A DNA stretch of 64,000 nucleotides from Pseudomonas sp. P818 (GCF_000418555.1 NZ_ATKM01000005.1:186001-250000), one strand, 5' to 3'. Positions 52,478 to 61,973 are shown, numbered from the stretch's first letter. Notes: generated by a model not told the origin, from the letters alone. Numbers and translations: made by a program.

Positions 52478-53689
52478 ATGAATCTGGAAACTCCGAAAAA
52501 ATTCCGCGGCCTGCAGCACCAGGCCGGGCAAGTGGCCAAACACTACTTTCGGCCGATTTCGCGCAAGTACGACAAGGCCGAGCACGCCTACCCGAAGGAG
52601 CTGGACTTGCTCGCCGCACTGCTCGATGGCATGAACGAAGGTTCGCCCGATGCCGTCGGTGCCGGTTCGGCGAGCAAGCGCGGCGCCGCTCGTGAGCAAC
52701 AGGAGGGCATCAAGAATGGCGGCAACATGGCAGCACTGCTCGGGGTGATGGAGTTGTGCTGGGGCGATGTCGGCCTGCTGCTGGCCATGCCGCGTCAGGG
52801 GCTGGGCAACGCGGCCATCGCGGCGGTAGCCAATGACGAGCAACTGGCCCGCTTTGGCAAGACCTGGGCGGCCATGGCCATTACCGAGCCGGGCTGCGGC
52901 TCGGATTCGGCGGCGATCCGCACCACGGCGGTGAAGGACGGCGATCACTACGTGATCAACGGCGAGAAGATCTATGTCACCTCGGGTGAGCGCGCCGATG
53001 CCGTGGTGGTCTGGGCCAGCCTCGACCGCAGCCTTGGGCGCGCGGCGATCAAGTCCTTCGTGGTGGAGAAGGGCACGCCGGGCATGACGGTCACCCGCCT
53101 GGAGAAGAAGCTGGGCATCAAGGCATCGGACACGGCGTCGATCAGCTTCAGCGACTGCCGGGTACCGGCGGCCAACCTCCTGGGCAACGCCGAAATCGAC
53201 GTGCAGAAGGGCTTTGCCGGGGTCATGGAGACTTTTGACAACACCCGGCCACTGGTCGCCGGCATGGCGGTCGGTGTGGCGCGCGCAGCGCTGGAACGTA
53301 CCCGTGAGCTGCTGAGCAAGGCCGGTTGTCGCTTCGACTACGCCAAGCTGCTGCTGAGCGTCAGCCATGCCGAGGCCACCTTGTATCGCCTGGAGGCGGA
53401 ATGGGAGGCCGCGCGCCTGCTGACGCTGAAGGCGGCGTGGATGGCCGACAACAAGCTGCCCAATTCCAAGGAGGCGTCCATCGCCAAGGCCAAGGCCGGG
53501 CGTGTGGCCAGCGAGGTGACGCTCAAGTGTGTGGAGCTGGCTGGCGCCCTTGGTTATGGCGAAGACGAACTGTTGGAGAAGTGGGCGCGCGACTCGAAGA
53601 TTCTCGACATCTTCGAAGGTACCCAGCAGATCCAGCTGCTGATCGTCGCCCGGCGGCTTTTGGGCAAGAGTTCCAGCGAACTCAAGTAG
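52478..53689 (+). CDS. acyl-CoA dehydrogenase (catalytic)
   Basis: A 403-residue FAD-dependent acyl-CoA dehydrogenase. It has MAITEPGCGSDSAAIRTTA (about 132-150) for flavin/substrate binding, VINGEKIYVTSGERADA, the MCAD-like ETFDNTRPLVAGMAVGVA (about 249-266) and the catalytic glutamate in KILDIFEGTQQIQLLIVARR (about 373-392). Start ATG 52478 (MNLETPKKFRGLQHQAG); the frame is open far upstream inside the previous gene but is not used. It follows the degenerate dehydrogenase gene by 14 bases, suggesting cotranscription and perhaps a mixed complex. The substrate is unknown. A strong bidirectional terminator lies 21 bases after the stop. PA4994 position. Confidence 0.88.
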   Translation: MNLETPKKFRGLQHQAGQVAKHYFRPISRKYDKAEHAYPKELDLLAALLDGMNEGSPDAVGAGSASKRGAAREQQEGIKNGGNMAALLGVMELCWGDVGLLLAMPRQGLGNAAIAAVANDEQLARFGKTWAAMAITEPGCGSDSAAIRTTAVKDGDHYVINGEKIYVTSGERADAVVVWASLDRSLGRAAIKSFVVEKGTPGMTVTRLEKKLGIKASDTASISFSDCRVPAANLLGNAEIDVQKGFAGVMETFDNTRPLVAGMAVGVARAALERTRELLSKAGCRFDYAKLLLSVSHAEATLYRLEAEWEAARLLTLKAAWMADNKLPNSKEASIAKAKAGRVASEVTLKCVELAGALGYGEDELLEKWARDSKILDIFEGTQQIQLLIVARRLLGKSSSELK

Positions 53690-53710
53690 AGCCTACACCG
53701 CGACCGGAAA

Positions 53711-53740
53711 ACAAAAGCCCGCATCTGCGGGCTTTTGTTT
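53711..53740. terminator. bidirectional rho-independent terminator
   Basis: ACAAAAGCCCGC-ATCT-GCGGGCTTTTGT is a perfect 12-base stem with a tetraloop, followed by TT on the plus strand and by A-rich sequence giving U-rich RNA on the minus strand. It sits between the convergent acyl-CoA dehydrogenase and lipoprotein genes and overlaps the last two bases of the latter. Confidence 0.92.
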
Positions 53741-54464
53741 AGAAGCGGAAGACTTCCGTGTCGATCTTGATCGGTTCTGCCACCGGAATCTTCGGTCCCG
53801 CGGTGGCGGGCTCCTGCGGCTTGGCTTTGGCCACCGGAGGCTTCTTGCGCGGCGGCTCGGGTGTGGGCTCGTCTGCGGCGGCGACCGGTTGAATGGCCAC
53901 TGCCAGCTCGGCGGCCAGGCGCTGCAGCAGGGCGCTCTGCGCCTTGACCTGCTCGGCCAGTGGGCCGCCATGCGCTTCCTCCAGACGGATCAGCCGGCTG
54001 TCGCGCAGTTGTCCGCGGCGATCGAGCAGGCGCCATTGCGCTTCCAGTACGGCAGGCTGGGTCGGGCCGGAGTCCAGGCGGGTAATGGTCAGCATGACCT
54101 GCGCATCGGCGCTGAAGCCGGGGGCGGCAGGCGCCAACACCAGGCGCTGGCTATCCAGGCGCCAGGCCAGCTGGCGCAGCATCTGCTGATCGATGTCATT
54201 GGCCAGGCCGCTGGCCCAGCGAGCGTTCTGCGCGGCAACGAGGCTGCCATCGGCCTGGCGCTGCAGCAGGTGCTGCTGGCGCAGGTAGTCGGCCACGCTG
54301 ATCGGGCCGACCAGCACGGTTACACCGTTATCCCGGGTCGGCGTCACGGCTTCGCCGCTGTCGAGTTGGTATAGAGGCACCGGCTTCTGCTCAAGCAGGC
54401 TACAACCGCTCAGCGCGAGCAAAGCGGTCAGAAGCAGGGCCACAGGGCGTACTACAGTCATCAT
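53739..54464 (-). CDS. PqiC-like lipoprotein (ABC-type transport auxiliary family)
   Basis: A 241-residue predicted outer-membrane or periplasmic lipoprotein. The N-terminus MMTVVRPVALLLTALLALSG is followed by the lipobox cysteine (LSGC). PVPLYQLDSGE, VTVLVGPISVADYLRQQHLL and ANDIDQQMLRQLAWRL are typical of the PqiC/DUF330 family. The C-terminal 45 residues are Pro/Lys-rich and probably disordered. PqiC proteins help move phospholipids between membranes together with MCE proteins, but no MCE gene is in this window, so this copy works with partners elsewhere or has another role. ATG 54464 or 54461 are equally possible starts. It lies 165 bases downstream of the parC stop, same strand. Confidence 0.75.
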   Translation of the reverse strand: MMTVVRPVALLLTALLALSGCSLLEQKPVPLYQLDSGEAVTPTRDNGVTVLVGPISVADYLRQQHLLQRQADGSLVAAQNARWASGLANDIDQQMLRQLAWRLDSQRLVLAPAAPGFSADAQVMLTITRLDSGPTQPAVLEAQWRLLDRRGQLRDSRLIRLEEAHGGPLAEQVKAQSALLQRLAAELAVAIQPVAAADEPTPEPPRKKPPVAKAKPQEPATAGPKIPVAEPIKIDTEVFRF

Positions 54465-54629
54465 CAATTCCAGGCAGCCGCTTGTGGGGCAGCTGCACAT
54501 CGATCCCATATCATGCAGGGGTCATGGATGACCCAGGGCGCGTATCATCCGTCAAACCGCGCTACGACTCCAGCCTTGACTGCTTGCCGGTAGCGCGGAT
54601 ATCCCGGATGAACGGGGGCGTTGCCGACG

Positions 54630-56879
54630 CTATTCCACCAGAAGCTGGTCGACGCGCTGGAAGCCGCGCGGTAGCTTGTTGCCACGGCGGCCGCGCTCGC
54701 CCTTGTAGTGCTCGAGGTCGTCGGCTTTGAGTGTCAGGGTACGCTTCCCGGCCTGCAAAACCAAACTCGAACCGCTGGGCAACACGGCCAGATCGGTCAG
54801 ATATTCCTCGCGCGAGGCCACGCGCTCGCCTGGAATACCAATGATCTTGTTGCCCTTGCCTTTGCCCAGTTGCGGCAGATCGGTGACCTTGAACAGCAGC
54901 AGGCGGCCTTCGGTCGTCACCGCTGCCAGCCAGTCGTCTTCCAGGTTGGTGACCGGTTTGGGAGCAACCACCTTGGCGCCATTGGGCAGGCTGAGCAGCG
55001 CCTTGCCGGCCTTGTTCTTGGCCTGCAGGTCCTCGCCCTTGACCACGAAGCCGTAGCCGGCGTCGGAGGCGATCACGTACAGCGCGCTATCTTCCGGCAG
55101 CATCACGCATTCGAAGGTCGCGCCCGGCGGCGGGGTGAGGCGGCCAGTGAGCGGTTCGCCCTGGCCACGCGCTGACGGCAGGCTGTGGGCGGCGAGCGAA
55201 TAGCTGCGGCCGGTGGAGTCGATAAACACTGCGTATTGGTTCGAGCGTCCGGGCGCGGCGGCCTTGAAGCCGTCGCCGGCCTTGTAGGACAGGCCCGTGG
55301 CGTCGATGTCGTGGCCCTTGGCGCAGCGCACCCAGCCCTTTTCCGAAAGCACCACGGTGACCGGCTCGGTCGGCATCAGCTCGGTTTCCGAGAGTGCCTT
55401 GGCCTCGGCGCGGGCGACGATCGGCGAGCGACGGTCGTCGCCGTACTTCTCGGCGTCCTCGAGAATCTCCTTGCGCACCAGCTTCTTCAGCTTGGCTTCG
55501 CTGCCGAGCAGGGCCAGCAGCTTCTCGCGTTCCTTGGCCAGCTCGTCCTGCTCGCCGCGTATCTTCATCTCCTCCAGGCGCGCCAGTTGGCGCAGGCGGG
55601 TGTCGAGGATGTAGTCGGCCTGCACGTCGGTGAGGCCGAAGGTGTCCATCAGTACCGGCTTGGGCGAATCCTCGGTGCGGATGATGCGGATCACTTCATC
55701 CAGGTTGAGGAAGGCGATTAGCAAGCCTTCCAACAGGTGCAGGCGCTTTTCCACCTTGTCCAGGCGGAACTGCAGGCGACGGCGCACGGTGCCGACGCGG
55801 TACACCAGCCACTCGCTGAGCAGGGTGCGCAGGTCCTTGACCTGTGGCTTGCCGTCGAGGCCGATGACGTTGGTGTTGACCCGGTAGCTGGACTCCAGAT
55901 CGGTGGTGGCGAACAGGTGGTTCATCAGTTCGTCGGCATCGACCCGGTTGGAGCGCGGGATGATGACGATGCGGGTCGGGTTCTCGTGGTCCGACTCGTC
56001 ACGCAGGTCGGCGACCATCGGCAGCTTCTTGGCCTGCATCTGCGCGGCGATCTGCTCCAGCACCTTGGCCCCGGACACCTGGTGCGGCAGTGCGGTGACG
56101 ACGATGTCGCCGTCCTCGACGCGATAGACCGCGCGCATGCGCACGGAGCCACGGCCGCTCTCGTAGATCTTCAGCAGGTCGGCCTTGGGCGTGATGACCT
56201 CGGCTTCGGTGGGGAAGTCCGGGCCCTGGATGTGTTCGCAGAGCTGCTCGACCGTGGCGCCGGGCTCGTCCAGCAGGCGCACGCAGGCGGCCGCCACCTC
56301 GCGAAGATTGTGCGGCGGCACGTCGGTAGCCATGCCGACCGCAATACCCGTCGTGCCGTTAAGCAGCAGGTTGGGCAGGCGCGCCGGCAGAGTCGCCGGC
56401 TCGTTCAGGGTGCCATCGAAGTTCGGTACCCAGTCGACGGTGCCCTGGCCGAGTTCGCTCAGCAGCACCTCGGAATAACGCGACAAACGCGCCTCGGTGT
56501 AGCGCATGGCGGCGAAGGACTTTGGATCGTCCGGCGCACCCCAGTTGCCCTGGCCATCGACCAGGGTGTAGCGATAGGAGAACGGCTGCGCCATCAGCAC
56601 CATGGCTTCGTAGCAGGCGCTGTCGCCGTGCGGGTGGAACTTGCCGAGCACGTCGCCGACGGTACGCGCGGATTTCTTGTGCTTGGAGTCGGCATCCAGG
56701 CCCAGCTCGCTCATGGCGTAGACGATACGGCGCTGCACGGGCTTCAGGCCGTCGCCGATATGCGGCAGGGCGCGGTCCATGATCACGTACATGGAATAGT
56801 TGAGATAAGCCTGCTCGGTGAAATCGGCGAGTGACCGGCGTTCAACGCCTTCCAGGCTCAAATCGAGGGATTCGCTCAT
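54630..56879 (-). CDS. parC: DNA topoisomerase IV subunit A
   Basis: A 749-residue type IIA topoisomerase subunit that cuts and rejoins DNA to decatenate daughter chromosomes. The winged-helix region has [20 protein letters not shown] (80-99), including the quinolone-determining Ser87 and Glu91, both of the susceptible type. The catalytic tyrosine is Tyr127 in [11 protein letters not shown]. The C-terminal beta-pinwheel region (about 490-749) has the repeated GR/SYSL-type strands such as [20 protein letters not shown]. Length matches Pseudomonas ParC (754). The ATG at 56879 is seven bases after the stop of the protease gene. parE, two genes upstream, is the partner subunit. Confidence 0.97.
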   Translation of the reverse strand: MSESLDLSLEGVERRSLADFTEQAYLNYSMYVIMDRALPHIGDGLKPVQRRIVYAMSELGLDADSKHKKSARTVGDVLGKFHPHGDSACYEAMVLMAQPFSYRYTLVDGQGNWGAPDDPKSFAAMRYTEARLSRYSEVLLSELGQGTVDWVPNFDGTLNEPATLPARLPNLLLNGTTGIAVGMATDVPPHNLREVAAACVRLLDEPGATVEQLCEHIQGPDFPTEAEVITPKADLLKIYESGRGSVRMRAVYRVEDGDIVVTALPHQVSGAKVLEQIAAQMQAKKLPMVADLRDESDHENPTRIVIIPRSNRVDADELMNHLFATTDLESSYRVNTNVIGLDGKPQVKDLRTLLSEWLVYRVGTVRRRLQFRLDKVEKRLHLLEGLLIAFLNLDEVIRIIRTEDSPKPVLMDTFGLTDVQADYILDTRLRQLARLEEMKIRGEQDELAKEREKLLALLGSEAKLKKLVRKEILEDAEKYGDDRRSPIVARAEAKALSETELMPTEPVTVVLSEKGWVRCAKGHDIDATGLSYKAGDGFKAAAPGRSNQYAVFIDSTGRSYSLAAHSLPSARGQGEPLTGRLTPPPGATFECVMLPEDSALYVIASDAGYGFVVKGEDLQAKNKAGKALLSLPNGAKVVAPKPVTNLEDDWLAAVTTEGRLLLFKVTDLPQLGKGKGNKIIGIPGERVASREEYLTDLAVLPSGSSLVLQAGKRTLTLKADDLEHYKGERGRRGNKLPRGFQRVDQLLVE

Positions 56880-56886
56880 GCGGGCC

Positions 56887-57411
56887 TCATTGCAAGGTTG
56901 ATTGGCGCAGCACCAGGGTGCCGCCCTTCTGACTGAATTCGAGTTGTTTCAGGGCGCTCATGCCCAGCAGCACGTCGTCGCCGTCCATGCCCGGGGCGAT
57001 CAGGGCTGCGACATCACGCAGCTCGATATCGCCCAGGCGCAGGCTGTCCAGGCGAGTGCGATGCCCGGTGGCGCGGCCGTTGGCGGTGCTGATGATGATC
57101 GGGGCGCCGCGTTGCAGGCCAAGACGCTCGGCCACCGCGCTGGGTATCGCCACCTGGGTGGCGCCGGTATCGAGCAGGAAGGTCACGTCATGTCCATCGA
57201 TCTGCCCATTGACCACGTAATGCCCCTGGCGGCTGCTGGCCAGGCTCACTTCGACGAAACCGTCGCCATGCACCGACTGCGGCATCTGGTTCGGATTGCG
57301 CTGGCGGTCTTCCCAGCCACCGAAGAAATGCGTGGCCAGCAGCAGGCCGGCGCCCCAGGTGAGCACCCACATCACGCGGCCGGCGCGACGGCCAGGCGTC
57401 TGTTCGCTCAC
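56887..57411 (-). CDS. retropepsin-like aspartic protease (TIGR02281 type)
   Basis: A 174-residue protein with one N-terminal membrane anchor ([20 protein letters not shown], about 14-33) and a single-chain retropepsin-like domain outside the cytoplasm. The active site is [13 protein letters not shown] (about 74-86). The second half has [16 protein letters not shown] near the C-terminus. Such proteins are widespread next to parC in pseudomonads (PA4965); substrates are unknown. It starts at a GTG (57411) overlapping the stop of the preceding gene as GTGA, and parC follows after seven bases. A longer upstream frame exists but lies within the preceding gene. Confidence 0.8.
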   Translation of the reverse strand: MSEQTPGRRAGRVMWVLTWGAGLLLATHFFGGWEDRQRNPNQMPQSVHGDGFVEVSLASSRQGHYVVNGQIDGHDVTFLLDTGATQVAIPSAVAERLGLQRGAPIIISTANGRATGHRTRLDSLRLGDIELRDVAALIAPGMDGDDVLLGMSALKQLEFSQKGGTLVLRQSTLQ

Positions 57412-58391
57412 GGGCGTCGGCTCCAGCCGCCCTTGGGCGCTTCGAAGCGCCAGACGACAGGGCGCTCTTCGCCATCGGCGCGGGCCTGGCTGCCATTGTC
57501 GACGCCGATCCAGGCGCCGTCCTTGTCGATCCACAGCGCTTCGGCCATGCCGTAGTCCGGCGTATAGCGGCGCGGCTCGTTCAGGGCCTCGTTGGCGAAC
57601 GACCAGCAGATCTCCGCGACACCGTCGCTCAGGGTGCGGCGACAGATGCGATGAGCCTGGCGTTCCAGGGTGAAGAGTTTCTCGCCGAAATAGGCCAGGC
57701 CAGAGAAGTCGCGAGGGGCCGGATGACCGCCCAGAGCGTCTGGCGAGGGTTCATCGCCGCTTTCGCTGGTCAGCACGCAACCACCGGTGCAGCGCCAGCT
57801 GCTACCGCGCCGATGCAGCACGGTGAGGCCGCGGCGGCGCTGTTCGGCGGCCAGCCACAGGCGCTCGCCGGCCGGATCGATGGCAATGCCCTCGAACCCC
57901 TGGTTGAAGTGCAGCAGCATTCCGCTGGCGCGGGCCTGGCGTACCAGGCCGCTGGGCAGGTTGAGCCACTGCGCGTTGCCGTTGCTGCTCACCTGCAGCA
58001 CGGCGGCGCGGGTTTCGCTGACCAGGTAGCGGTTACCCTGGGCATCGCATGACAGACCTTCGAAATCCAGCTTGCCGCCCCTGACCAGGCCGGCCGCCCA
58101 GTTGCGCATGCGCAGACCCCAGGGCAGCGCACTCTCGGGCGGTTCCGGTGCGACGAAGGTTTCCGCTTCGGCGCGCAGCAGGTTGTCTTCGCGGTGCAAC
58201 TGATAGACGCGGTCGTCATCGCGGTCGGATACCGCCCACAGCGTCTCGCCGCACAGCGCCAGGCCGGACAGATTGCCGCCGGGCATGTCCGTCACCGGAT
58301 ACTCGGCCTGCAATTGCAGTTCTTCCAGCACCACTGGCTCGGCATTCGCGACGCCGGCCAACAGACCGAGTGCAAGGAGATGATTACGCAT
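57408..58391 (-). CDS. exported phytase-like/esterase-like beta-propeller protein
   Basis: A 327-residue periplasmic protein. A signal peptide (MRNHLLALGLLAGVANA, cleavage before EPVV) is followed by a propeller-like repeat pattern: NLSGLALCGETLWAVSDRDD, KLDFEGLSCDAQGNRYLVSE, GFEGIAIDPAGERLWLAAEQ and DFSGLAYFGEKLFTLERQAH. These G-x-A/S-x-D strands match the esterase-like activity of phytase (Phytase-like) domain. Real substrate and activity are unproven. It lies between parE (1-base overlap) and the retropepsin gene (GTGA overlap), all one transcription unit. PA4966 position. Confidence 0.75.
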   Translation of the reverse strand: MRNHLLALGLLAGVANAEPVVLEELQLQAEYPVTDMPGGNLSGLALCGETLWAVSDRDDDRVYQLHREDNLLRAEAETFVAPEPPESALPWGLRMRNWAAGLVRGGKLDFEGLSCDAQGNRYLVSETRAAVLQVSSNGNAQWLNLPSGLVRQARASGMLLHFNQGFEGIAIDPAGERLWLAAEQRRRGLTVLHRRGSSWRCTGGCVLTSESGDEPSPDALGGHPAPRDFSGLAYFGEKLFTLERQAHRICRRTLSDGVAEICWSFANEALNEPRRYTPDYGMAEALWIDKDGAWIGVDNGSQARADGEERPVVWRFEAPKGGWSRRP

Positions 58392-60289
58392 CAGGCCAGT
58401 ACCTCGGCCAGGTTGCCCTTGGTTTCCAGCCAGTTCTTGCGGTCACTGGCGCGTTTCTTGGCCAGCAGCATGTCCATCACTTCGCGGGTGCCCTCGAAAT
58501 CGTCCAGGGTCAGCTGCACCAGGCGCCGCGTGTTCGGGTCCATGGTGGTTTCGCGCAGCTGCGGCGGGTTCATCTCGCCGAGGCCCTTGAAGCGGGTGAC
58601 CTGCGGCTTGCCGCGGCGCTTCTCGGCCACCAGGCGGTCGAGGATGCCGTCGCGCTCGGCGTCGTCCAGGGCGTAGAAGATTTCCTTGCCCAGGTCGATG
58701 CGGTACAGCGGCGGCATGGCCACGTAGACGTGGCCGGCATCCACCAGCGTGCGGAAGTGACGGACGAACAGCGCGCAGAGCAGGGTGGCGATGTGCAGGC
58801 CGTCGGAGTCGGCGTCGGCGAGGATGCAGATCTTGCCGTAGCGCAGCCCGGAGAGATCGCTCGAGCCCGGGTCGATGCCGATGGCCACGGCGATATCGTG
58901 CACTTCCTGGCTGGCCAGCACTTCGCTGCCGTCCACCTCCCAGGTGTTCAGGATCTTGCCGCGCAGCGGCATGATGGCCTGGAATTCCTTGTCGCGCGCC
59001 TGCTTGGCGCTGCCGCCGGCCGAGTCGCCCTCGACCAGGAACAGCTCACAGCGCAGCGGGTTCTGCCCCGCGCAATCGGCCAGCTTGCCGGGCAGCGCCG
59101 GGCCCTGGGTGATCTTCTTGCGCTCGACCTTCTTGCCCGCCTTGAGGCGGCGGCCGGCGTTGCTGATGGCCAACTCGGCCAGTTGCAGGCCGGTTTCCGG
59201 GTTGGCGTTGAGCCACAGGCTGAAGGCATCCTTGACCACGCCGGAGACGAAGGCCGCGGCCTCACGCGAGGACAGGCGCTCCTTGGTCTGGCCGGAGAAC
59301 TGCGCGTCCTGCATCTTCATCGAGAGGACGAAGGCGATGCGCTCCCAGACGTCTTCCGGAGCCAGCTTGACGCCGCGCGGCAGCAGGTTGCGGAACTCGC
59401 AGAACTCGCGCATGGCATCGAGCAGGCCCTGGCGCAGGCCGTTGACGTGGGTGCCGCCCTGGGCGGTGGGGATCAGGTTGACGTAGCTTTCCTGCAACGC
59501 ATCGCCGCCTTCAGGCAGCCACAGCAGGGCCCAGTCCACCGCCTCCTTGTTGCCGGCCAGGGTGCCGCAGAACGGCTCGGCCGGCAGACGCTCGAACTCG
59601 CTGACGGCATCGACCAGATAGGAGCGCAGGCCGTCCTCGAAATGCCACTCGACCTTCTCGCCAGCGGCCTTGTCCTCGAAGGTGACGGAGAGGCCCGGGC
59701 ACAGCACGGCCTTGGCCTTGAGCACATGCTTGAGACGGCTGACCGAGAACTTGAAGGAGTCGAAATACTTGGCGTCCGGCCAGAAGTGCACGCTGGTGCC
59801 GGTGTTGCGTTTGCCAACCGTGCCGATGACTTCCAGCTCGCTGGCCTTGAAGCCATCGGCGAAGCTCATCTGGTACTCGTTGCCGTCACGCTTGACGGTG
59901 ACCACCACGCGGGTCGACAGGGCGTTGACCACGCTGATGCCGACGCCGTGCAGGCCGCCGGAGAACTGGTAGTTCTTGTTGCTGAACTTGCCGCCGGCAT
60001 GCAGCTTGGTGAGGATCAGCTCCACACCGGGCACGCCTTCTTCGGGGTGGATATCCACCGGCATGCCGCGGCCGTCGTCGAGCACCTCCAGCGAGTTGTC
60101 CTCGTGGAGGATCACCTGAATCGACTTGGCATGCCCGGCCAGCGCTTCGTCGACGCTGTTGTCGATGACTTCCTGGGCCAGGTGGTTGGGGCGCGTGGTG
60201 TCTGTATACATGCCCGGGCGCTTGCGCACCGGGTCGAGGCCGGAAAGGACTTCGATGGCGTCTGCGTTATAGGCGTTCTGCTGGGCCAT
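58391..60289 (-). CDS. parE: DNA topoisomerase IV subunit B
   Basis: A 632-residue ATPase subunit of topoisomerase IV. The GHKL ATP site includes IDNSVDEALAG (about 42-52), DDGRGMPVDIHPEEG (about 72-86) and GGLHGVGISVVNALS (about 111-125). The TOPRIM domain has FLVEGDSAGGSAKQARD (about 417-433), PLRGKILN and the DADSDGLHI acidic pair. The C-terminus KNWLETKGNLAEVLA is typical. Length matches Pseudomonas ParE (629). ATG 60289 lies 15 bases after the esterase gene. PA4967 position. Confidence 0.97.
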   Translation of the reverse strand: MAQQNAYNADAIEVLSGLDPVRKRPGMYTDTTRPNHLAQEVIDNSVDEALAGHAKSIQVILHEDNSLEVLDDGRGMPVDIHPEEGVPGVELILTKLHAGGKFSNKNYQFSGGLHGVGISVVNALSTRVVVTVKRDGNEYQMSFADGFKASELEVIGTVGKRNTGTSVHFWPDAKYFDSFKFSVSRLKHVLKAKAVLCPGLSVTFEDKAAGEKVEWHFEDGLRSYLVDAVSEFERLPAEPFCGTLAGNKEAVDWALLWLPEGGDALQESYVNLIPTAQGGTHVNGLRQGLLDAMREFCEFRNLLPRGVKLAPEDVWERIAFVLSMKMQDAQFSGQTKERLSSREAAAFVSGVVKDAFSLWLNANPETGLQLAELAISNAGRRLKAGKKVERKKITQGPALPGKLADCAGQNPLRCELFLVEGDSAGGSAKQARDKEFQAIMPLRGKILNTWEVDGSEVLASQEVHDIAVAIGIDPGSSDLSGLRYGKICILADADSDGLHIATLLCALFVRHFRTLVDAGHVYVAMPPLYRIDLGKEIFYALDDAERDGILDRLVAEKRRGKPQVTRFKGLGEMNPPQLRETTMDPNTRRLVQLTLDDFEGTREVMDMLLAKKRASDRKNWLETKGNLAEVLA

Positions 60290-60304
60290 AGGGTCTCTTG
60301 TTCA

Positions 60305-60916
60305 TCAATTGAATACGGAAAAGTCGATATCGCGCCAGAGTGTGGCGTTAATACCGGCAAAAGCGAAGAGTATTGGCAGGCGCTCGGCGAACCCCTGGAA
60401 GCCATGGTCGCCACCGGCCTGGATGCGCAGGGCGCAGCCGCGGTAGTAGCGCTCGGCGTCACGGTAGTCGAGGGTTTCGTCGCCGGTTTGCAACCACACC
60501 TGATAACGGGTCGCGTCACTCGGTGCCGGGACTTCGAGTTCGGCCAGGGCGCTGACGTGATCCTCGGTGAGGTCCCAGGTCTCGTCGCTGTAGTAGTTCT
60601 TCTGCGGGCCCAGGTAGCCGTCGAAACGCAGGTGCGGTTGCACGGCAGGGTTGATCAGCAGCGCCTTGAGCCCGTGCTGTTCGGCCAGGTAGGTGGCGTA
60701 GTAGCCGCCCAGCGAGCTGCCCACCAGCACCGGCGCGCCAAGCTCGGCGACCAATGCCTGCAACTGGGCTATGGCCTGGCGTGGGTGATGATGCAGGGCC
60801 GGCACGCGCAACTGCTTTTCCAGGCCGAGATGTGCCATGGCGCGGCTCAACTGGCTGGCCTTGTGCGAGGCTGGCGAGCTGTTCAGGCCATGTATATAGA
60901 GGATGGATGCGGTCAT
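60305..60916 (-). CDS. yqiA: YqiA-type alpha/beta-hydrolase esterase
   Basis: A 203-residue cytoplasmic hydrolase. The opening ILYIHGLNSSPASHKASQL (with the oxyanion-hole HG), the nucleophile elbow VGSSLGGYYATYLAEQHG (Ser at about residue 67), ALLINPAVQPHLRFDGYLG and the late GGDHGFQGFAERLP containing the catalytic His identify the YqiA/UPF0227 family of esterases that act on palmitoyl-CoA and p-nitrophenyl esters in vitro. It lies between cpdA and parE on the same strand, as in E. coli (cpdA-yqiA-parE), a strongly conserved order. ATG 60916. The physiological substrate is unknown. Confidence 0.88.
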   Translation of the reverse strand: MTASILYIHGLNSSPASHKASQLSRAMAHLGLEKQLRVPALHHHPRQAIAQLQALVAELGAPVLVGSSLGGYYATYLAEQHGLKALLINPAVQPHLRFDGYLGPQKNYYSDETWDLTEDHVSALAELEVPAPSDATRYQVWLQTGDETLDYRDAERYYRGCALRIQAGGDHGFQGFAERLPILFAFAGINATLWRDIDFSVFN

Positions 60917-60944
60917 GGAGCGGGAGGCTACTCGTCCGGGGCCT

Positions 60945-60965
60945 CAAGCTGCAAGCTTCAAGCTG
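60945..60965. repeat. three tandem CAAGCT(G/T) heptamers
   Basis: CAAGCTG-CAAGCTT-CAAGCTG, three exact seven-base units with one variable base, lies in the 61-base gap between cpdA and the esterase gene. It resembles the GCAAGC string near 13223-13254. Confidence 0.7.
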
Positions 60966-60977
60966 ATTGGGGGTATG

Positions 60978-61793
60978 TCAGTAGCCCTTGACGCTGTAAT
61001 CCACTTCGAAATGGATGCCGGTGACGCGCGAGACGCTGGTCTCCAGCTTGCCGTCGTCATGCAGGCGCAACCAGCGGTAACCAGGCGCCTCGCTGCCGAC
61101 CTGGAAGTCTTCGCTGCCAGGGGCGAACTGCACGCAGGTCGAAGGCGAGGCGATCAGGCGCAAGTTGCCGCGCATCTGGTCGAACTCCTGATGGACGTGG
61201 CCCCAGAGCACGGCCCGGGCCTGCGGATGGCGATCGAGGATGGCGAACAGGGCATCGGCGTTGCGCAAGCCGATGGGATCCATCCACTTGCAGCCGATCG
61301 GCACCGGATGATGATGCAGGCAGATCAGATGATGGCGTTGCGGCGCTTCGCTGAGGGCGCGCTCCAGTAGCGCCAGCTGGCTTTCGGCAAGGAAACCGGG
61401 CACCGCGCCAGGAATCGACGAATCGAGCATGATGACCCGCCAGGCGCCAATGTCGAATACCGGCTCCAGCAGCGGCGTGCCAGTGCAGACCGCCTGCATG
61501 GGCGGCATTTCGTCATGGTTGCCGGCGAGCCAGCGTACGGGCGCGCCGAGCGAGTCGGTCAGGCTGCGAAAGCGCTCATAGGATGCCTGGCTGCCGTCCT
61601 GAGAGAGGTCGCCGGTGGCCAGGATCAGGTCGATGTCGGGCTGTTCCTGCTGCATCTGCTCTATTACCTGGCGCAAGCTGTCGCAGGTATCCATGCCCAG
61701 CAGCTTGCCGCCCGCTTCGGCGAACAAATGGCTGTCGGACAACTGCACCAGCAGAACCGAAGAGTCAGTTGTGGATGTGGGCAGGCTCGGCAA
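60978..61793 (-). CDS. cpdA: 3',5'-cyclic-AMP phosphodiesterase CpdA
   Basis: A 271-residue class III metallophosphoesterase that hydrolyses cAMP; in Pseudomonas it tunes Vfr-dependent gene expression. Metal-site motifs are in order: LVQLSDSHLF (about 15-24), ATGDLSQDGSQASYE (about 59-73), LAGNHDEMP (about 94-102), LHHHPVPIGCKWMD (about 159-172) and WGHVHQEFDQM (about 197-207). No ATG is available: an in-frame TAG lies four codons upstream. The start is a TTG at 61793 preceded by a well-placed AGGAG, which suggests limited translation. PA4969 position, upstream of yqiA and parE. Confidence 0.94.
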   Translation of the reverse strand: MPSLPTSTTDSSVLLVQLSDSHLFAEAGGKLLGMDTCDSLRQVIEQMQQEQPDIDLILATGDLSQDGSQASYERFRSLTDSLGAPVRWLAGNHDEMPPMQAVCTGTPLLEPVFDIGAWRVIMLDSSIPGAVPGFLAESQLALLERALSEAPQRHHLICLHHHPVPIGCKWMDPIGLRNADALFAILDRHPQARAVLWGHVHQEFDQMRGNLRLIASPSTCVQFAPGSEDFQVGSEAPGYRWLRLHDDGKLETSVSRVTGIHFEVDYSVKGY

Positions 61794-61973
61794 GACCGTC
61801 TCCTAGAGCGCAAACGACTGAATTATGGTGGTTGCCGCGACAAAGGGAAAACCCAGGAAGCAGACGCAGATCACAGAAAAACGTCTGAAGCGCCCTCTTT
61901 GTCGATGAGCTACCAGGGATTAACGGTACAACGCCGCCTGGCGGTCATACAGCGAAAAAGCGCGATCTACGCT

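Noticed and set aside
53326..53742. 138-codon plus-strand frame overlapping the end of the acyl-CoA dehydrogenase and the terminator
   Set aside because: Out-of-frame shadow running into a terminator hairpin, with no ribosome site.
58148..60991. Very long plus-strand open frame (947 codons) opposite parE and the phytase-like gene
   Set aside because: It is the antisense shadow of high-GC codon use in parE; its product is low-complexity, has no recognisable motif and crosses several real genes.
61794..61973. Possible small gene in the 180-base gap between cpdA and the DUF1249 gene
   Set aside because: No frame of useful length with a ribosome site; only unremarkable sequence seen.
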